Shown here piece by piece: positions 16,954-27,425 of a stretch of 64,000 nt of DNA. Numbering within the stretch: position 1 is the first letter of the stretch; each line of letters opens with the position of its first letter. The position numbers and the translations under genes were made by a program. This stretch comes from CALFML01 sp044222245 (lineage in GTDB: Bacteria > Myxococcota_A > Polyangia > Palsa-1104 > JAEUJZ01): positions 62,001 to 126,000 of the forward strand of contig JBGANQ010000009.1 of assembly GCA_044222245.1 (NCBI GenBank), written 5' to 3'. The notes under the pieces were generated by a model, which did not search any database, was not told where the DNA came from, and saw only the letters and a list, made by a program, of their open reading frames with translations.

Positions 16954-17433
16954 ATGAGCTACGTCATCTATGCACTATTCCAAGAACCGGGAATGGCCGA
17001 AGTTGCGTTGCAGGATCTCGCCCAGGCAGAGATTCCTGAGAAGGACTGCCACATCTTCGTGCACAAAAAGCAGCTGAGCCAGGCCAATGACCTGCGCGCC
17101 TCGGAGTGCGATGGCCGGCAGGGCCTGGGCATCGGCGTCCTTACCGGCATCGTCGCCGGCGCCCTCATGGGCTGGCTGGTCGCCGGTCCGCTGCACCTGT
17201 GGGCGCTGCCGATGAGCGCGGCGGTGGGTCTTGGCATCTTCCTCGGCGTCATCTGCGGAGCGCTCGGGGGCGGGATCTACGGCACTGGACTGCTGCAGAG
17301 CAACCTCAAGCGGCTGTCGCAGCGCTTCCGCCCCGGACAGACTCTGATCACCGCCGAGATCGAGAGCCTGCAGTGCCGGGAGATCGTCGATCGGATCTTC
17401 AAAAAGTATGGTGCGATCGAAGCCACACCCTAG
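16954..17433 (+). CDS. Membrane protein with two glycine-zipper TM segments, stress-type
   Basis: 159 residues. The N-terminal about 45 residues form a soluble alpha/beta segment (MSYVIYALFQEPGMAEVALQ...), followed by two Gly-rich helices (GLGIGVLTGIVAGALMGWLV and GLGIFLGVICGALGGGIYG). The C-terminal soluble part is about 45 residues (FRPGQTLITAEIE). The design is that of DUF1269/general-stress 17M-like membrane proteins. It is driven by the perfect sigma-54 promoter. Its stop overlaps the stop of the convergent methyltransferase gene (17430-17433). Confidence 0.75.
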   Translation: MSYVIYALFQEPGMAEVALQDLAQAEIPEKDCHIFVHKKQLSQANDLRASECDGRQGLGIGVLTGIVAGALMGWLVAGPLHLWALPMSAAVGLGIFLGVICGALGGGIYGTGLLQSNLKRLSQRFRPGQTLITAEIESLQCREIVDRIFKKYGAIEATP

Positions 17434-18737
17434 GGCGCCGCGGCGCTCGTCGACTTGGCGGCGGCGGATGGATCCCGGAGGTACAGGGTGACGCGCAGCC
17501 CGCCGCTGTGCAGGCAGTGGCTCTGCGTAAAGGGTCCGGCGGCGCGCGCCAGCTGGGGGTCGCTGGTGAGCACGCCCAGGCGCCAGCCGTCCCGGCTGCG
17601 CGCCAGCCGTCCGAGGTCGCGGTAGAGGCGCTGCGGCGTGTGCAGGCGGACTCCGTAAGGCGGGTTGGCCAGGACCAGGCCGGGCGGACCGGCGGGCAGC
17701 TGGCTGCGGCTCAGATCGGCGACCGACCAGCTGATGAGCGACTCGACCCCGACGCGGGCGGCGTTGCGGCGGGCCAGGGCAGTCGCCTCGGGGTCCAGAT
17801 CTGCGGCGTACAGCAGGCCGGGGGCCACGGGGCGCACGGCGGCGTCGGCAGCGGCGAGCAGCGCCGACCACAAGGCCGGGACGAACGTCGGCCAGCTCTG
17901 GAAGGCGAACGAGCGGTGGCGACCCGGAGCGCGGCCCGCGGCGAGAAGGGCCGCCTCGATGACCAGGGTGCCCGAGCCGCAGGTCGGATCGAGCAGCGGC
18001 TCGCTGCCGTCCCAATCGGCCAGCTGCAGCAGCGCCGCGGCCAGCGTCTCGCGCAGCGGCGCGCCGGTGTCTTCGCTGCGGTAGCCGCGGCGGTGCAGCA
18101 GCTCACCCGAGGTGTCCAGGCTGATGGTGAACAGATCGTCGGCGCCGCGGGCGATAAGGTGCAGCTCGGGGGCCGGGCGCGGCGAGTCGGCGGGCAGCAC
18201 CTGCAGGCCGCGGTCGGCGATGCCCAGGGCGATGCGCTCGGCGACGGCGCTGGAGTGGTAGAGCCGGCAGCGGTGGGCGGTGGCCGCCACCGTGACGCGC
18301 ACCGGCGAGGGGGCGAACTGCTCCCAGGGCAGCTGGGCGATCTGCCGGCGCAGGCTGGCAAAGTGCAGCGCCCGCAGCGCCGCCAGGCGCAGCAGCACCC
18401 GGGAGGCGCTGCGTAGCCACAGGTTGGCCCGGTACAAGGTGGCCAGATCGCCGGTGAACTCGACGCCGCCGGGCACCGGCTGCACCCGGCGCGCCCCCGG
18501 CAGCGCCTGCAGCTGCGCCGCCAGCACCGGCTCTAGGCCCGGCGTGGCAACCGCGAACAGCCGCAGCTCGGCGGCGGCTTCGGCCCGGGGAGCGGCCGCC
18601 TGCCGCCACGGCCCTGCCGGTCCGGCGTCCGCGGCGCTGGCGGCGACCGGTTCACCGCGTCGAGCCGGCGGCGCCGCAGCGCGGTGCGGCGGACCTACAG
18701 CGCTGCCACGGCCCGGGCGCGGGCGCTTCAGCGACAT
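17430..18737 (-). CDS. THUMP-domain class I SAM-dependent rRNA guanine-N2-methyltransferase (RlmL/COG0116 family)
   Basis: 435 residues. After an Ala/Arg/Pro-rich leader (about 60 residues) come the ferredoxin-like and THUMP regions (ATPGLEPVLAAQL, YRANLWLRSASRVL), then a methyltransferase domain with motif I DPTCGSGTLVIEAALLAAGRAPG and motif IV LANPPYG. This is the pattern of RlmL N-terminal half and stand-alone COG0116 enzymes that make m2G in 23S rRNA. The target nucleotide is inferred from family only. The start overlaps the 3' end of the aminotransferase gene by 10 bp, so the two are probably co-transcribed. Confidence 0.88.
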   Translation of the reverse strand: MSLKRPRPGRGSAVGPPHRAAAPPARRGEPVAASAADAGPAGPWRQAAAPRAEAAAELRLFAVATPGLEPVLAAQLQALPGARRVQPVPGGVEFTGDLATLYRANLWLRSASRVLLRLAALRALHFASLRRQIAQLPWEQFAPSPVRVTVAATAHRCRLYHSSAVAERIALGIADRGLQVLPADSPRPAPELHLIARGADDLFTISLDTSGELLHRRGYRSEDTGAPLRETLAAALLQLADWDGSEPLLDPTCGSGTLVIEAALLAAGRAPGRHRSFAFQSWPTFVPALWSALLAAADAAVRPVAPGLLYAADLDPEATALARRNAARVGVESLISWSVADLSRSQLPAGPPGLVLANPPYGVRLHTPQRLYRDLGRLARSRDGWRLGVLTSDPQLARAAGPFTQSHCLHSGGLRVTLYLRDPSAAAKSTSAAAP

Positions 18738-19903
18738 GGCGGGGCGGCGTCCAGGACGCGGAAGAAGCGCTGCAGATCTTCGTCGCTGTTAAAGGCGTGC
18801 GGGGCCAAGCGGATGCCGCCGGCGCGCCGCGAGCAGGCCACCCGCTGCGCGAGCAGGTAGCCGGCCAGCTTCTCGACCACCGCGCCGCCGGCCGGCACAA
18901 AGGTCACGATCGGCGAGCGCAGCGGGCCCCCCTGGGGCAGCAGCAGCCGGTGCCCGCGCTCCCGCAGCCCCTCGCTCAGGCGATCGGCCAGCTGCAGCGC
19001 CGCGGCGTGCACCCGCGGCAGCGACAGCGACAGCAGCAGCTCGATCGCCGCCGCCCCGCCCACCGCGCCGAGCAGCAGCGGCGACCCCGGCTCGAACCGC
19101 CGGGCATCGGCGAAGGGAGCGCGCTGCGCGTCGACCCGATCATCGGGCGTGCCATAGGTCATGGCCCCATGCAAAAGGGGCCGCAGCTCGGCCGCCCGCC
19201 CCGGTGCCAGGGCCAGGAAGGCGTGCCCGAGCGGCCCGCACAGCCACTTGTGGGTGCCGCCGGCCACCGCGTCCACTCCCGCCGCCTGCAGGTCGAGCGG
19301 AAACAGCCCGAGCGCCTGGATGGCATCGACGACCAGCCAGGCGCCGACGGCCCGGCAGGCGCGGCCGAGCGCGGCGAGGTCGGTGACGGCGCCGGTCTGG
19401 TACTGCACCCAGGACACCGCCACGAGGCGCGTGCGCGGGGTGATGGCTGCGTGCAGCCGCTCCTGGGCCAGGGAGAAATCGGGCTCGGAGGGCACCACCC
19501 GCACCACGGCGCCGGTGCGCCGCGCCGCCTCGTGCCAGGGGTAGGCGTTGCTCGGGTACTCCTGATCCCACAGCACGAGCTCGTCCCCGGGCGCAAGCGG
19601 CAGACCCAGCGCCACCTGCGACAGCGCCGCGGCGCAGGTGTGAAACATCGCGACGTCGGCCGGCCGGGCGCCGCACAGCCGCGCGTACACGGCGCGCGCG
19701 CGGCCGTAGTCGGCAAACAGCTCGTCGACGGCAAACCAGCCGCGGGCGAGGCCCTGCGCGGCGCGCTCGATGGCCTGCCGGGCCGGCCGGCACATGGGCG
19801 CGATGCCCGCCGTGTTCAAAAGGACCGCGTCGGCGTCCAGGTCAAACTCGGCGCGCAGCCGCGCCCGCAGCCCCGCCAGGTCAGATTGCTCACCCTCGCT
19901 CAT
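18728..19903 (-). CDS. Class V PLP-dependent aminotransferase (isopenicillin-N-epimerase/cysteine-desulfurase-like)
   Basis: 391 residues, normal for the fold-type I class V family. Seen: N-terminal LLNTAGIAPMCRPA, cofactor-binding VVDAIQALG, and the PLP lysine in GGTHKWLCGPLG. The small-domain Cys expected of true desulfurases is not obvious, so an IscS/SufS role is not claimed. Sequence style is nearer the EgtE/isopenicillin-N-epimerase branch. It shares an operon with the rRNA methyltransferase gene. Confidence 0.85.
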   Translation of the reverse strand: MSEGEQSDLAGLRARLRAEFDLDADAVLLNTAGIAPMCRPARQAIERAAQGLARGWFAVDELFADYGRARAVYARLCGARPADVAMFHTCAAALSQVALGLPLAPGDELVLWDQEYPSNAYPWHEAARRTGAVVRVVPSEPDFSLAQERLHAAITPRTRLVAVSWVQYQTGAVTDLAALGRACRAVGAWLVVDAIQALGLFPLDLQAAGVDAVAGGTHKWLCGPLGHAFLALAPGRAAELRPLLHGAMTYGTPDDRVDAQRAPFADARRFEPGSPLLLGAVGGAAAIELLLSLSLPRVHAAALQLADRLSEGLRERGHRLLLPQGGPLRSPIVTFVPAGGAVVEKLAGYLLAQRVACSRRAGGIRLAPHAFNSDEDLQRFFRVLDAAPPCR

Positions 19904-19934
19904 GGCGGGACATCCTACCCGCGCGCGCGGGGTC

Positions 19935-20756
19935 TTACTTCTTATTTAGCGGCAGCACCGCCGCGCCCAGGATGTGGCCGTCGGACTCTGCCTGCACCAG
20001 CACGACCGCGCGCAGCGCCTCGGGCTTCCACCCCGCCTCCAGGCGCAGCGGCACCTGGGCGGCGTAGCTGTCGCCGCGCACCATGCCCAGGGTCTTGAGG
20101 GTGCGCACCACCGGCGCGTGGCTCAGCGTCCGCCCGGAGTTCTCGCCGCGCGTCACCTTGGTGCTAAGGCCGCTCTCGGTGATCGCCAAGAGCACCGCCG
20201 CCCCCTGCGGCTTGCTCGGCGCCATCACCTGCACCGCCAGCAGATCGCCCTGCCGCTTGAGCTGCACCGCCGCCTGGCTCGGCCGCTTCGCCGCCATGGT
20301 CACCGCCGCCGCGGCGCCGCTGCGGTTAGAGCCAAGGACATCGATCTGCCCGTCGACCACCAGCTGCGGCGTGTAGTTGCGGGTGCCCAGCCAGTTGGTG
20401 TAGCGCACCTGCCGCGCCGTGTACTCAGCGGACGAGAACGGATCGCGCCAGCCGAGGTAGTCCCAGTAGTCGACGTGCAGCTCGAGCGCCACCAGCTGCT
20501 GGCCGTCCACCTGGCCGGCGGCATCGAGCTGCGCCAGCACCGTATCGGCCGACGGACAGCTCGAGCAGCCCTCGGACGAGAACAGCTCCAGCACCACCGG
20601 GGCGCGCGCCGGCTCGGCCGGCTTGACCTCGGCCGCGCCCGCTCGCCCCAGCCCAAAGAGCGAAGCGGCGAGCATGAGCGCGAAGGTCATGCCGCGCGAC
20701 TTGCTCCCCGTCCTAAGAGGCCCAAGACCCTGCAGAGCCCTGTTGAGTATGGTCAT
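19935..20756 (-). CDS. DUF1223 thioredoxin-fold secreted protein
   Basis: 273 residues from ATG 20756; an internal ATG at 20690 gives a tighter signal peptide (MTFALMLAASLFGLGRAGAA). The core has the DUF1223 signature: VVLELFSSEGCSSCPSADTVL, LHVDYWDYLGWRDPFSS and NYTPQLVVDG, a thioredoxin-like fold with a CxxC pair (CSSC). Probably periplasmic; the substrate is unknown. The frame is formally fused to the upstream TamB-like gene because of an apparent 1-base frameshift near 20901-20908; the intact boundary is a stop at 20806 and this independent start. Confidence 0.85.
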   Translation of the reverse strand: MTILNRALQGLGPLRTGSKSRGMTFALMLAASLFGLGRAGAAEVKPAEPARAPVVLELFSSEGCSSCPSADTVLAQLDAAGQVDGQQLVALELHVDYWDYLGWRDPFSSAEYTARQVRYTNWLGTRNYTPQLVVDGQIDVLGSNRSGAAAAVTMAAKRPSQAAVQLKRQGDLLAVQVMAPSKPQGAAVLLAITESGLSTKVTRGENSGRTLSHAPVVRTLKTLGMVRGDSYAAQVPLRLEAGWKPEALRAVVLVQAESDGHILGAAVLPLNKK

Positions 20757-20805
20757 TTCCGGTCTTCCGATCTGATGCCGATGAAGTTGTAAATGGAGTG
20801 CGAGT

Positions 20806-23800
20806 TCAATAGCGCAGCGGCAGGCGGATGCCGGCCTGCAGCTTGAAGCGGTTGATCGTATCTTCGAGGAAGCTAAAGCCCCGCTCGATGCGCTCCAGGC
20901 TGCCGCGTTGCCCAGGATGCCCCACTCGGCCAGGCCGCACATGCGCACGTACAGCCCGAAGCGCTTGCACAGCTGCACATCGAAGGTGCTGACGCCAAAC
21001 TGGATGCGCACGGTGTCCAAGCGTAGCTTCTGGCGCAGCGGGTCGGCAACCTGGTTGGTAAGTAGCTGACTGGTCACGAGCTTGGCCGCCGGGTCGCCGT
21101 ACTCGATGGCGCGGGCGCTCGGGGCGCTGCTGATCGGCGAGGCGGGGGTGACCTGCGAGCGGCCGCCGCGCAGGGTGTCGGACAGATCGCCGAGCACCAG
21201 GTAGCTGGCGCAGTCGGCGCTGCTAATCCCCTCGGAGGCCAGGCACTCGACCTTGAGCTCGCTCACCCGGCCGCGCAGCGCCAGCTCGATGTTGCGCTGC
21301 TGATCGTTCTGGTCAAAGTCGCGGGTGCCGCCGCGCACGTCGACAAACGGCGTGTCCGGCCAGCGCGCCGACGAGATGAACTCGATCTTGCTGTCGCCCT
21401 TGACCTGGAACTCGCCGCGCAGGCCGGGCACCCAGAACTGCCCGCCTTCGACGCGGATGACGCCGCCCATGGCGATGTCGACGAGCGGCCCGTTGACGGT
21501 AAAGCCGGTGGTGGCCAGGCGCAGGTCGGCGATGTTGTTGCGCACCCGGAAGGTGCCGCGGGTGCGCACGTTCAGGTTCAGCTCGAGCGCCGAGAGGAAC
21601 GGGTCGCCGTCCCAGAACGGCTTCTCTTCCTCGGTGACGCGGCGCGCCGAGAGGAAGCGGTCGGCGAGGTCGAAGTCCTGCAGGTAGCGGCCCGAGACCA
21701 CCTCGACGTCGCCGATGAGGTGCATCTCGTCGCGGTTGCCGGTGAGCAGCAGGCTCGGCGAGGTCGCCTCGAAGTTATACACGCCGCCCGAGCTGTGGCG
21801 CACGTTGTCGAGCTTGACGGTGAGGCGCACACTGTCGAGCGCCTTGAACCACTCGGGCTTGATGAAGCCGCCCAGGCCACTGTGCTCGATGCGGCCGTTG
21901 AGCGCGACCTTGCCGTCGCCATCGACCAGCCCGACGAGCGGCTCGCCGCCCGGCTCACCGGCGACGCGACCGACGATGATGCGGCTGGGGGTGCCGCGGG
22001 TGCTCGAGTTGACAAAGCGCACGGTGCCGCGGGAAAACGACAGCTCGTGGAAGCGCCGCAGGTTGAGGAACACATCCTTGGCGGTCAGGGTGCCCTCGAC
22101 GATCGGCTCAGCGAAGGTGCCGCTCACGCGCAGGCCGGACAGGCCCAGGCTGCCGCGCGCCTCGGCGAGGTTGCGGGCGAACTTCCACTGGATGAGGCGG
22201 GCGGAGATCTCGCCGCGCAGCTGGAAGTTGATCTGGCCAAGCTGCAACGGCGTCCAGCCCTTCAGCTCGACCGCGCCGTCAGCGATGGTCTCGGCGCCGT
22301 CGACCACGAGCTTCAGGTTGTGCAGGCTCGCGCGCTCTGGGTAAAGCTCCAGGTGGCCGGTGAGGATGTCGAGCGGCGTGTCGATGTCGTAAGGCACAAG
22401 GTGGGCGCTGCGCAGATCGGCGCGGCCGCGCACCGACAGCGCCCCCGCCGGGCCGGCAATGTGCACGTCGACGGTCGCCTCGCCGTGGGCGTGGCGGAAG
22501 GTGGCGCGCAAGAGGTGCTCTAGGAGCTCCAGGCGCAGCTGACCCAGGATGTGCAGGTCGCTGCCGGCGGCGGCGAGCAGGCCGCGCAGCTGCACCTCGC
22601 CCGACTCCTGGCTGGCGTGGGCGTCGGTGAGCAGCGGCGCCGCGGCGCGCCCATCGCCGGCCGTAAGGAGGATCGGCGCCGTGGCGCGCTCGCCGACCTG
22701 GCGCTGGCTGTGGAAGTGGGCCTGGCCGACCTCGAGCTCGCGGCCGTCGGTGCAGAGCAGGACGTCGCCGTCGTTGTAGGCCAGGTAGCGCTGGTCTTCG
22801 CCGTCATCGCTGATGGTGCGCACGGTGAGCAGCGCCCGCGACAGCCGCAGCGTCGCCGACAGCGGCAGCTCCGAGTCGGGCGCGCGGTCGGCGAGCCGCG
22901 GACAGGTGGCGCCGCGGCCACCTGAGGATAAGAGGCCCGCCGGCATCGGCTGGAACAGGCTGCGCGGGTCGTCGCCGAAGCGCAGGCGCAGCTCGCCGCT
23001 GGTCAGCACCGAGACGTCGCCGAGCTGGGTCAGATCCGGCAGCAGCTTGGCCAGCGCCAGGTCGCAGCTTGGGGCCGCGGGTCCGGCGCCGGGCGCGGTC
23101 GGGCGACAGCCGAAACGCACCGTGATCTCGCCGTGCGGCCGGGCGGCATCCAGGAACACCAGGCCCTCGACCTCGAAGGTGTCAAACAGCCGCCCGACCA
23201 CCCGGGTGCCGCCGCCGCTCGGCGAGAACGAGAGCTCGCCGTGGCGGAAGGTCAGCGCCCGCACCACCATGCCGAGCAGGCCGAACAGCGGCTCGGGCTC
23301 GGCCGGGGCGGCCAGCGCGTCGGGCAGGATCAGCGGCCCGAGCGTCGCCGTCGGGCGCCCGCTCACCACCAGGTCGTCGACTGTCACCAGGCCCTCCAGG
23401 CTGGGCGCCAGCGGCTGGGTCGGACCGAGCACGCGCAGCTTGCCGCCCAGGCGCCCATCCAGGAGGAACGGCAGCCGCTTGACCCCGGGCAGCTCGCGCA
23501 GCGGCAGCCGCGTCAGGTCGACGAGCAGGTTCAGCGAGCGCCCGTGGTCGTAGCGCAGCTCGGCGCTGCCGTGCAGCTTGCCGTCGCCGAGCAGGGCGTC
23601 CAGGGCGCGCACCGTGATGCCGCTCGGCAGGAGCTCGGCCTGCAGCGCCACCTTCTCGAAGCTGCTGTCCTGCGCCAACAGCTGCGGCACCGCCAGCTCG
23701 ATCCGCCCGAGCGGCCGCGCCAGCGTGCCGGTCAGCTCGGCCCGCCCCGACAGGGTGCCGGCGAGCCGGGCCGTCGGCGCGGTGGCGGCCAGGCTCAGGT

Positions 23801-25886
23801 CCTCGACCTGGGCCTGCAGGGTCAGCCGCGGGTCGAGCGGCCGGTGCAGGACGTCGCCGGCGAACAGCTGCAGCGTCGCGTCCGCGGTGAGCTTGCCGGT
23901 GTCGCCGCGGGCGTGCAGGTGCGACAGCGCGAGCTCGCCGTCCTTGAGCGCGAACTCGGTGCCGAGCTCGCTGAACTTGCGGCCGAAAAGGTCCAGGTCC
24001 TTGACCACCAGCTCGCCGCCGCGCGCCTCGGGCCGCAGCAGGCGGCCGCCGAGGCGGAACTGCACCGTGGCGTCCTGGGCGCCGCCGCTCACCCCGAAGA
24101 ACTGCAGCAGGCGGCCGGTCGCCGCGCCCTTGCCGTGCAGCGCCACCGCCGGCGCGTCGAGCTTGCCGCTCTGCGGCCCGAAGCTGCCGCGCTCGGTGTC
24201 TAGAGCCAGCGAGTCGCCGGTCAGGCGCAGGTTCTTCCACCAGACCGTCTCGGGCGTGTAGGTGAGGCTGCCGGCGATCTTGAGCTCCTTGGGCAGAGGA
24301 TCGTGGCGGCCCAGGCGCTCGATGGTGGCCTCGATGCGATCGATCTGGATGCGCTCGGGGTGGGCGGTGGGGGCGAGGTGGCCGGCGAGGCGAAAGCCGC
24401 CTTTGAGCTTGCCGGCCACATACGGCTGCAGCACCTTGGGTACAAGGCCCACCTGCGCCGGATCGGTGTTGAGCAGGGCGATGCGGGCGCTCCACTGCAT
24501 GTCGTTGACGAAGCTTATGTGCAGCGGCTCGGCGCGCAGCTGACCGCCGAGCGCCTCGCCGGTGACCTGCGGCAGGTGGAGCTCGCCGCTGGCGACGACG
24601 AACTTGGACGCCACATGATGGATGGCGATGGTCGCCAGGTCGGCGTCAACGTCGGCGACCTGACCCGAGATGACCACCGTGCGCTCCTCGGGCACGGTGG
24701 AGAACTCCTTGGACTGCCACGGCTCGGCCAGGCAGGGATTGCGGCGGTTACTGATTGTCGTCGGCAGCGTCGCCGACAGCGGCCCGTAGAAGCGCACCCG
24801 GCCGCGCGGCTGCCCCCCCACCAGCTGGCCGGGGATGAGCTCGGTCAGGCCGCCGCCGTGCTCGAAGCTGAGGTCGAGGTTGACGCCGGTGTCGCAGTAG
24901 GTGTCGAGCAGCCGCCCGTCGAGCTCGACCGGGGTGCCGCGCGCCACCAGCTTGCCGCGGAACACCAGGTCCTGGCGGCGGCTGGCGCGGGCGCCGAAGC
25001 GGCGCAGCTCCAGGTCGGCCAGCGGGAAGCTGAAGGTCCCCTTGCCTTGGGCGTCGGGCGTCCCCAGCACGAGCTCGCCCTTCTGGGCGGTGAGCGGCGC
25101 CACCTCGTAGACAAAGCCGATGAGGCCGGGCTTGTTCTCGGCGGCGTCGGTCGACAGGCGCAGGGTGGCGGCGCCCTTGACTCCTTCCAGCCGGGCCTGC
25201 CAGCCGGGGAAGAGCATCTCGTAGACGACGTTGTCAAACGTCAGGCCGGTCTCGTCGACGGTGATGCGCACGTGGCCGGGGCTCGGCGGGGCGTCCTCGG
25301 GCCGCGGCTTGCGCCCGCCCATGGTGGCGACGATGTTGATCTCCGAGCCCATCTCCGGGCCGGTCACGCCCGGCGGATAGACCCGGCGGGTGGTGATCGG
25401 CTGGATGCGGACCAGCGCGTCGCGCACGTGGCCCGAGGAGAAGTGCAGCTCGACGAACGTGCCGCGGCCAAACGGCGCGCTCACCGCCGAGCGCAAGAGG
25501 CCCCGTACGAGCTCGCCGATGTTGATCGTCGCCTCGACCCGCAGCACCTTCATCACCAGGTTGCCGTTGGGGTCGATCATCTCAAAGTTGCCACCGGCGA
25601 CCGGCACCGGCGTGTTGAGGATGAGCGAGCCGAGGCTGCTCCAGTAGTCGTAGTGGGCGTAGCCGAGGTTGAACTGCCCGCGCACCTGGCCGTTGACGAT
25701 CTTGGTGATCATAAGGCCCAGGCGACGGTCGTTGAGCCCGAGGAAGACCCCGAACCACAGGAGCATGATCGCCGCCACCACCTGAAACACTCGTCGGACG
25801 AGCGTGCGCCGCAGCGGAATGATCGCCTTGGGCACGGACGAGGGGAGTAAGCGCGACCGATCGCTCACGGGAACAGAGGGTAGCAC
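20806..25886 (-). CDS. TamB-like translocation/assembly protein (AsmA-like repeat protein), 3' end frameshifted
   Basis: About 1693 residues if one base is restored. GTG start at 25886; one N-terminal TM anchor (VFQVVAAIMLLWFGVFLGL). Long repetitive beta-rich body, then the TamB C-terminal domain (residues about 1300-1690: GSIRVEGGQ-type GVIRVEGGQFWVPGLRGEFQVKG, YLVLGDLSD). TamB proteins bridge inner and outer membranes and move phospholipid or assist outer-membrane protein assembly. After GLAEWGILGNA the open frame becomes nonsense, while a -1 shift restores a plausible barrel-edge ending (SLERIERGFSFLEDTINRF ... LPLRY, stop at 20806-20808). Either a sequencing error, a real mutation or -1 frameshifting near 20901-20908. 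Confidence 0.85.
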
Positions 25887-26154
25887 GACCAGGCGCAGCG
25901 AGCAGCGGCGGTCCCTCGGTCAAGGCTGGTTCGCGCGGCGATTTGCCCGGCGCCCGGCCCGGCCCCGGCCCGACCCCGGCCGCCGCCGCCTGACGAGGCG
26001 GATGCGTAGCCGCGTGGGGCCCGCGAATTTGTAGCTGCTGAAGCTTGTAAAGAATTGCCCGAGCTAGTTATTGTAAGGGAGTGGGGCCGCGGACGGACCG
26101 AAGACCGGAGGTGGGGTCGCGCGCGCTCTCGCGGGTCTTTTGCGGGGAGGCGAG

Positions 26155-27417
26155 ATGTCGCTAGGTCAAGGCACTGCGGCGCTGCGAGTCGCCGTGCTGG
26201 GAGCCGGTCCAGTCGGGCTGGAGGCGGCGCTTTATGGCGCGGCGCTCGGGCATCAGGTCCTGTGCATCGAGCGCGGCGAGGTCGCGGCGGCGGTCCGCTC
26301 GTGGGGGCACGTCTGCATGTTCTCGCCGTGGCAGATGAACATCTCGCCGCTCGGCGCGGCGCGGCTGCACGGGCGCGGCTGCGCTGTACCGACTAGCGAA
26401 CCAGCTGCGGGCCCCACGGGCGCCGAGTACGCGGCGCACTACCTGGTGCCGCTCAGCCAGGATCCGCTGCTCGCCGGGCGGATCCGCCAGTACACGCGGG
26501 TGGTGGCGGTGGGCAAGCGCGGCCTGCGCAAGGGCGAGCTGATCGGCCAGGCGGCGCGCGGCGAGCAGCCGTTCCGCCTGCTTATCGAAGACGCCGCCGG
26601 CGAGCACCTGGAGTACGCTGACGTCGTGCTCGACTGCAGCGGCACCTACGGCACCCCCAACGCAATCGGCACCGGCGGCATTCCCGCTCCCGGCGAGCGC
26701 TGGCTGGGCGACCGCCTCATCCGCCACGTCCCCGACGTGCTCGGCCAGGATCGCGGCCGCTTTGCCCGCCGCCGGGTTCTGCTGGTCGGGGCCGGCCTGT
26801 CGGCGGCGACCGCGGCGGTGGCGCTCGCCGAGCTGTGCCAGAGCGAGCCGGCGACCCAGGTGGTGTGGGCGGTGCGGCGTGACCTGCGGCCGCCCTATCA
26901 GCCGCTCGCCGACGACGCGCTGCCCGGCCGGGCCCGCCTGCTCGCGGCCGCCAACCAGGTCGCCGAGCGCGCCGCCAGCGGCGGCCGGCTGGCCTATCGA
27001 CCGGCCACCAGCGTCGACAGCATCACCGCCGAGGGCCACCGCCTGCGCGTCCGCCTGCAGGACGACCGCGGCGCCGCCACCGAAGAGCTATTTGACGAGG
27101 TCGTCGGCCTGACCGGCTACGGCCCCGAGCGCGACCTGTACCGCGAGCTGCAGGTCCACGAGTGCTACGCCAGCCTCGGCCCGATGAAGCTGGCGGCGAC
27201 GCTGCTCGGTCAGAGCGGCGACTGCCTGGCGCAGCCGACTCCGGGCCCGCAGACGCTGCACAACCCCGAGCCGCGCTTCTTCATCCTCGGGGCCAAGAGC
27301 TATGGTCGAAACAGCGCGTTCCTCATCCAGCTGGGGCTGTTGCAGATCCGCGCTGTCTTTGCCTCTTTGCACGGCGACCCGAGGCTTGATCTGTACGCTG
27401 CGCCGCCGGCAGGCTGA
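26155..27417 (+). CDS. FAD/NAD(P)-dependent oxidoreductase (flavin monooxygenase-like)
   Basis: 420 residues from ATG 26155, preceded by GGGAGG. Two dinucleotide-binding motifs: VLGAGPVGLEAALYG with the following acidic IERGE (FAD), and VLLVGAGLSAATAAVALAEL (NAD(P)H). GLTGYGPERDLY and FFILGAKSYGRNSAFLIQLG lie near the C-terminus, as in lysine-N6-hydroxylase/FMO-type and NAD(P)-binding Rossmann oxidoreductases. The substrate is unknown. It is divergent from the TamB-like gene; the 268-bp gap is extremely GC-rich with CCGGCCC runs near 25945-25985. Confidence 0.82.
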   Translation: MSLGQGTAALRVAVLGAGPVGLEAALYGAALGHQVLCIERGEVAAAVRSWGHVCMFSPWQMNISPLGAARLHGRGCAVPTSEPAAGPTGAEYAAHYLVPLSQDPLLAGRIRQYTRVVAVGKRGLRKGELIGQAARGEQPFRLLIEDAAGEHLEYADVVLDCSGTYGTPNAIGTGGIPAPGERWLGDRLIRHVPDVLGQDRGRFARRRVLLVGAGLSAATAAVALAELCQSEPATQVVWAVRRDLRPPYQPLADDALPGRARLLAAANQVAERAASGGRLAYRPATSVDSITAEGHRLRVRLQDDRGAATEELFDEVVGLTGYGPERDLYRELQVHECYASLGPMKLAATLLGQSGDCLAQPTPGPQTLHNPEPRFFILGAKSYGRNSAFLIQLGLLQIRAVFASLHGDPRLDLYAAPPAG

Positions 27418-27425
27418 CCGCCGCC

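Noticed and set aside
24303..25850. 515-residue plus-strand ORF opposite the TamB-like gene
   Set aside because: Composition of an antisense shadow; the minus-strand frame has TamB features.
19935..25886. A genuine 1983-residue TamB-DUF1223 fusion
   Set aside because: The joining segment is not protein-like, and a -1 shift restores a sensible TamB end and stop; DUF1223 has its own signal peptide.
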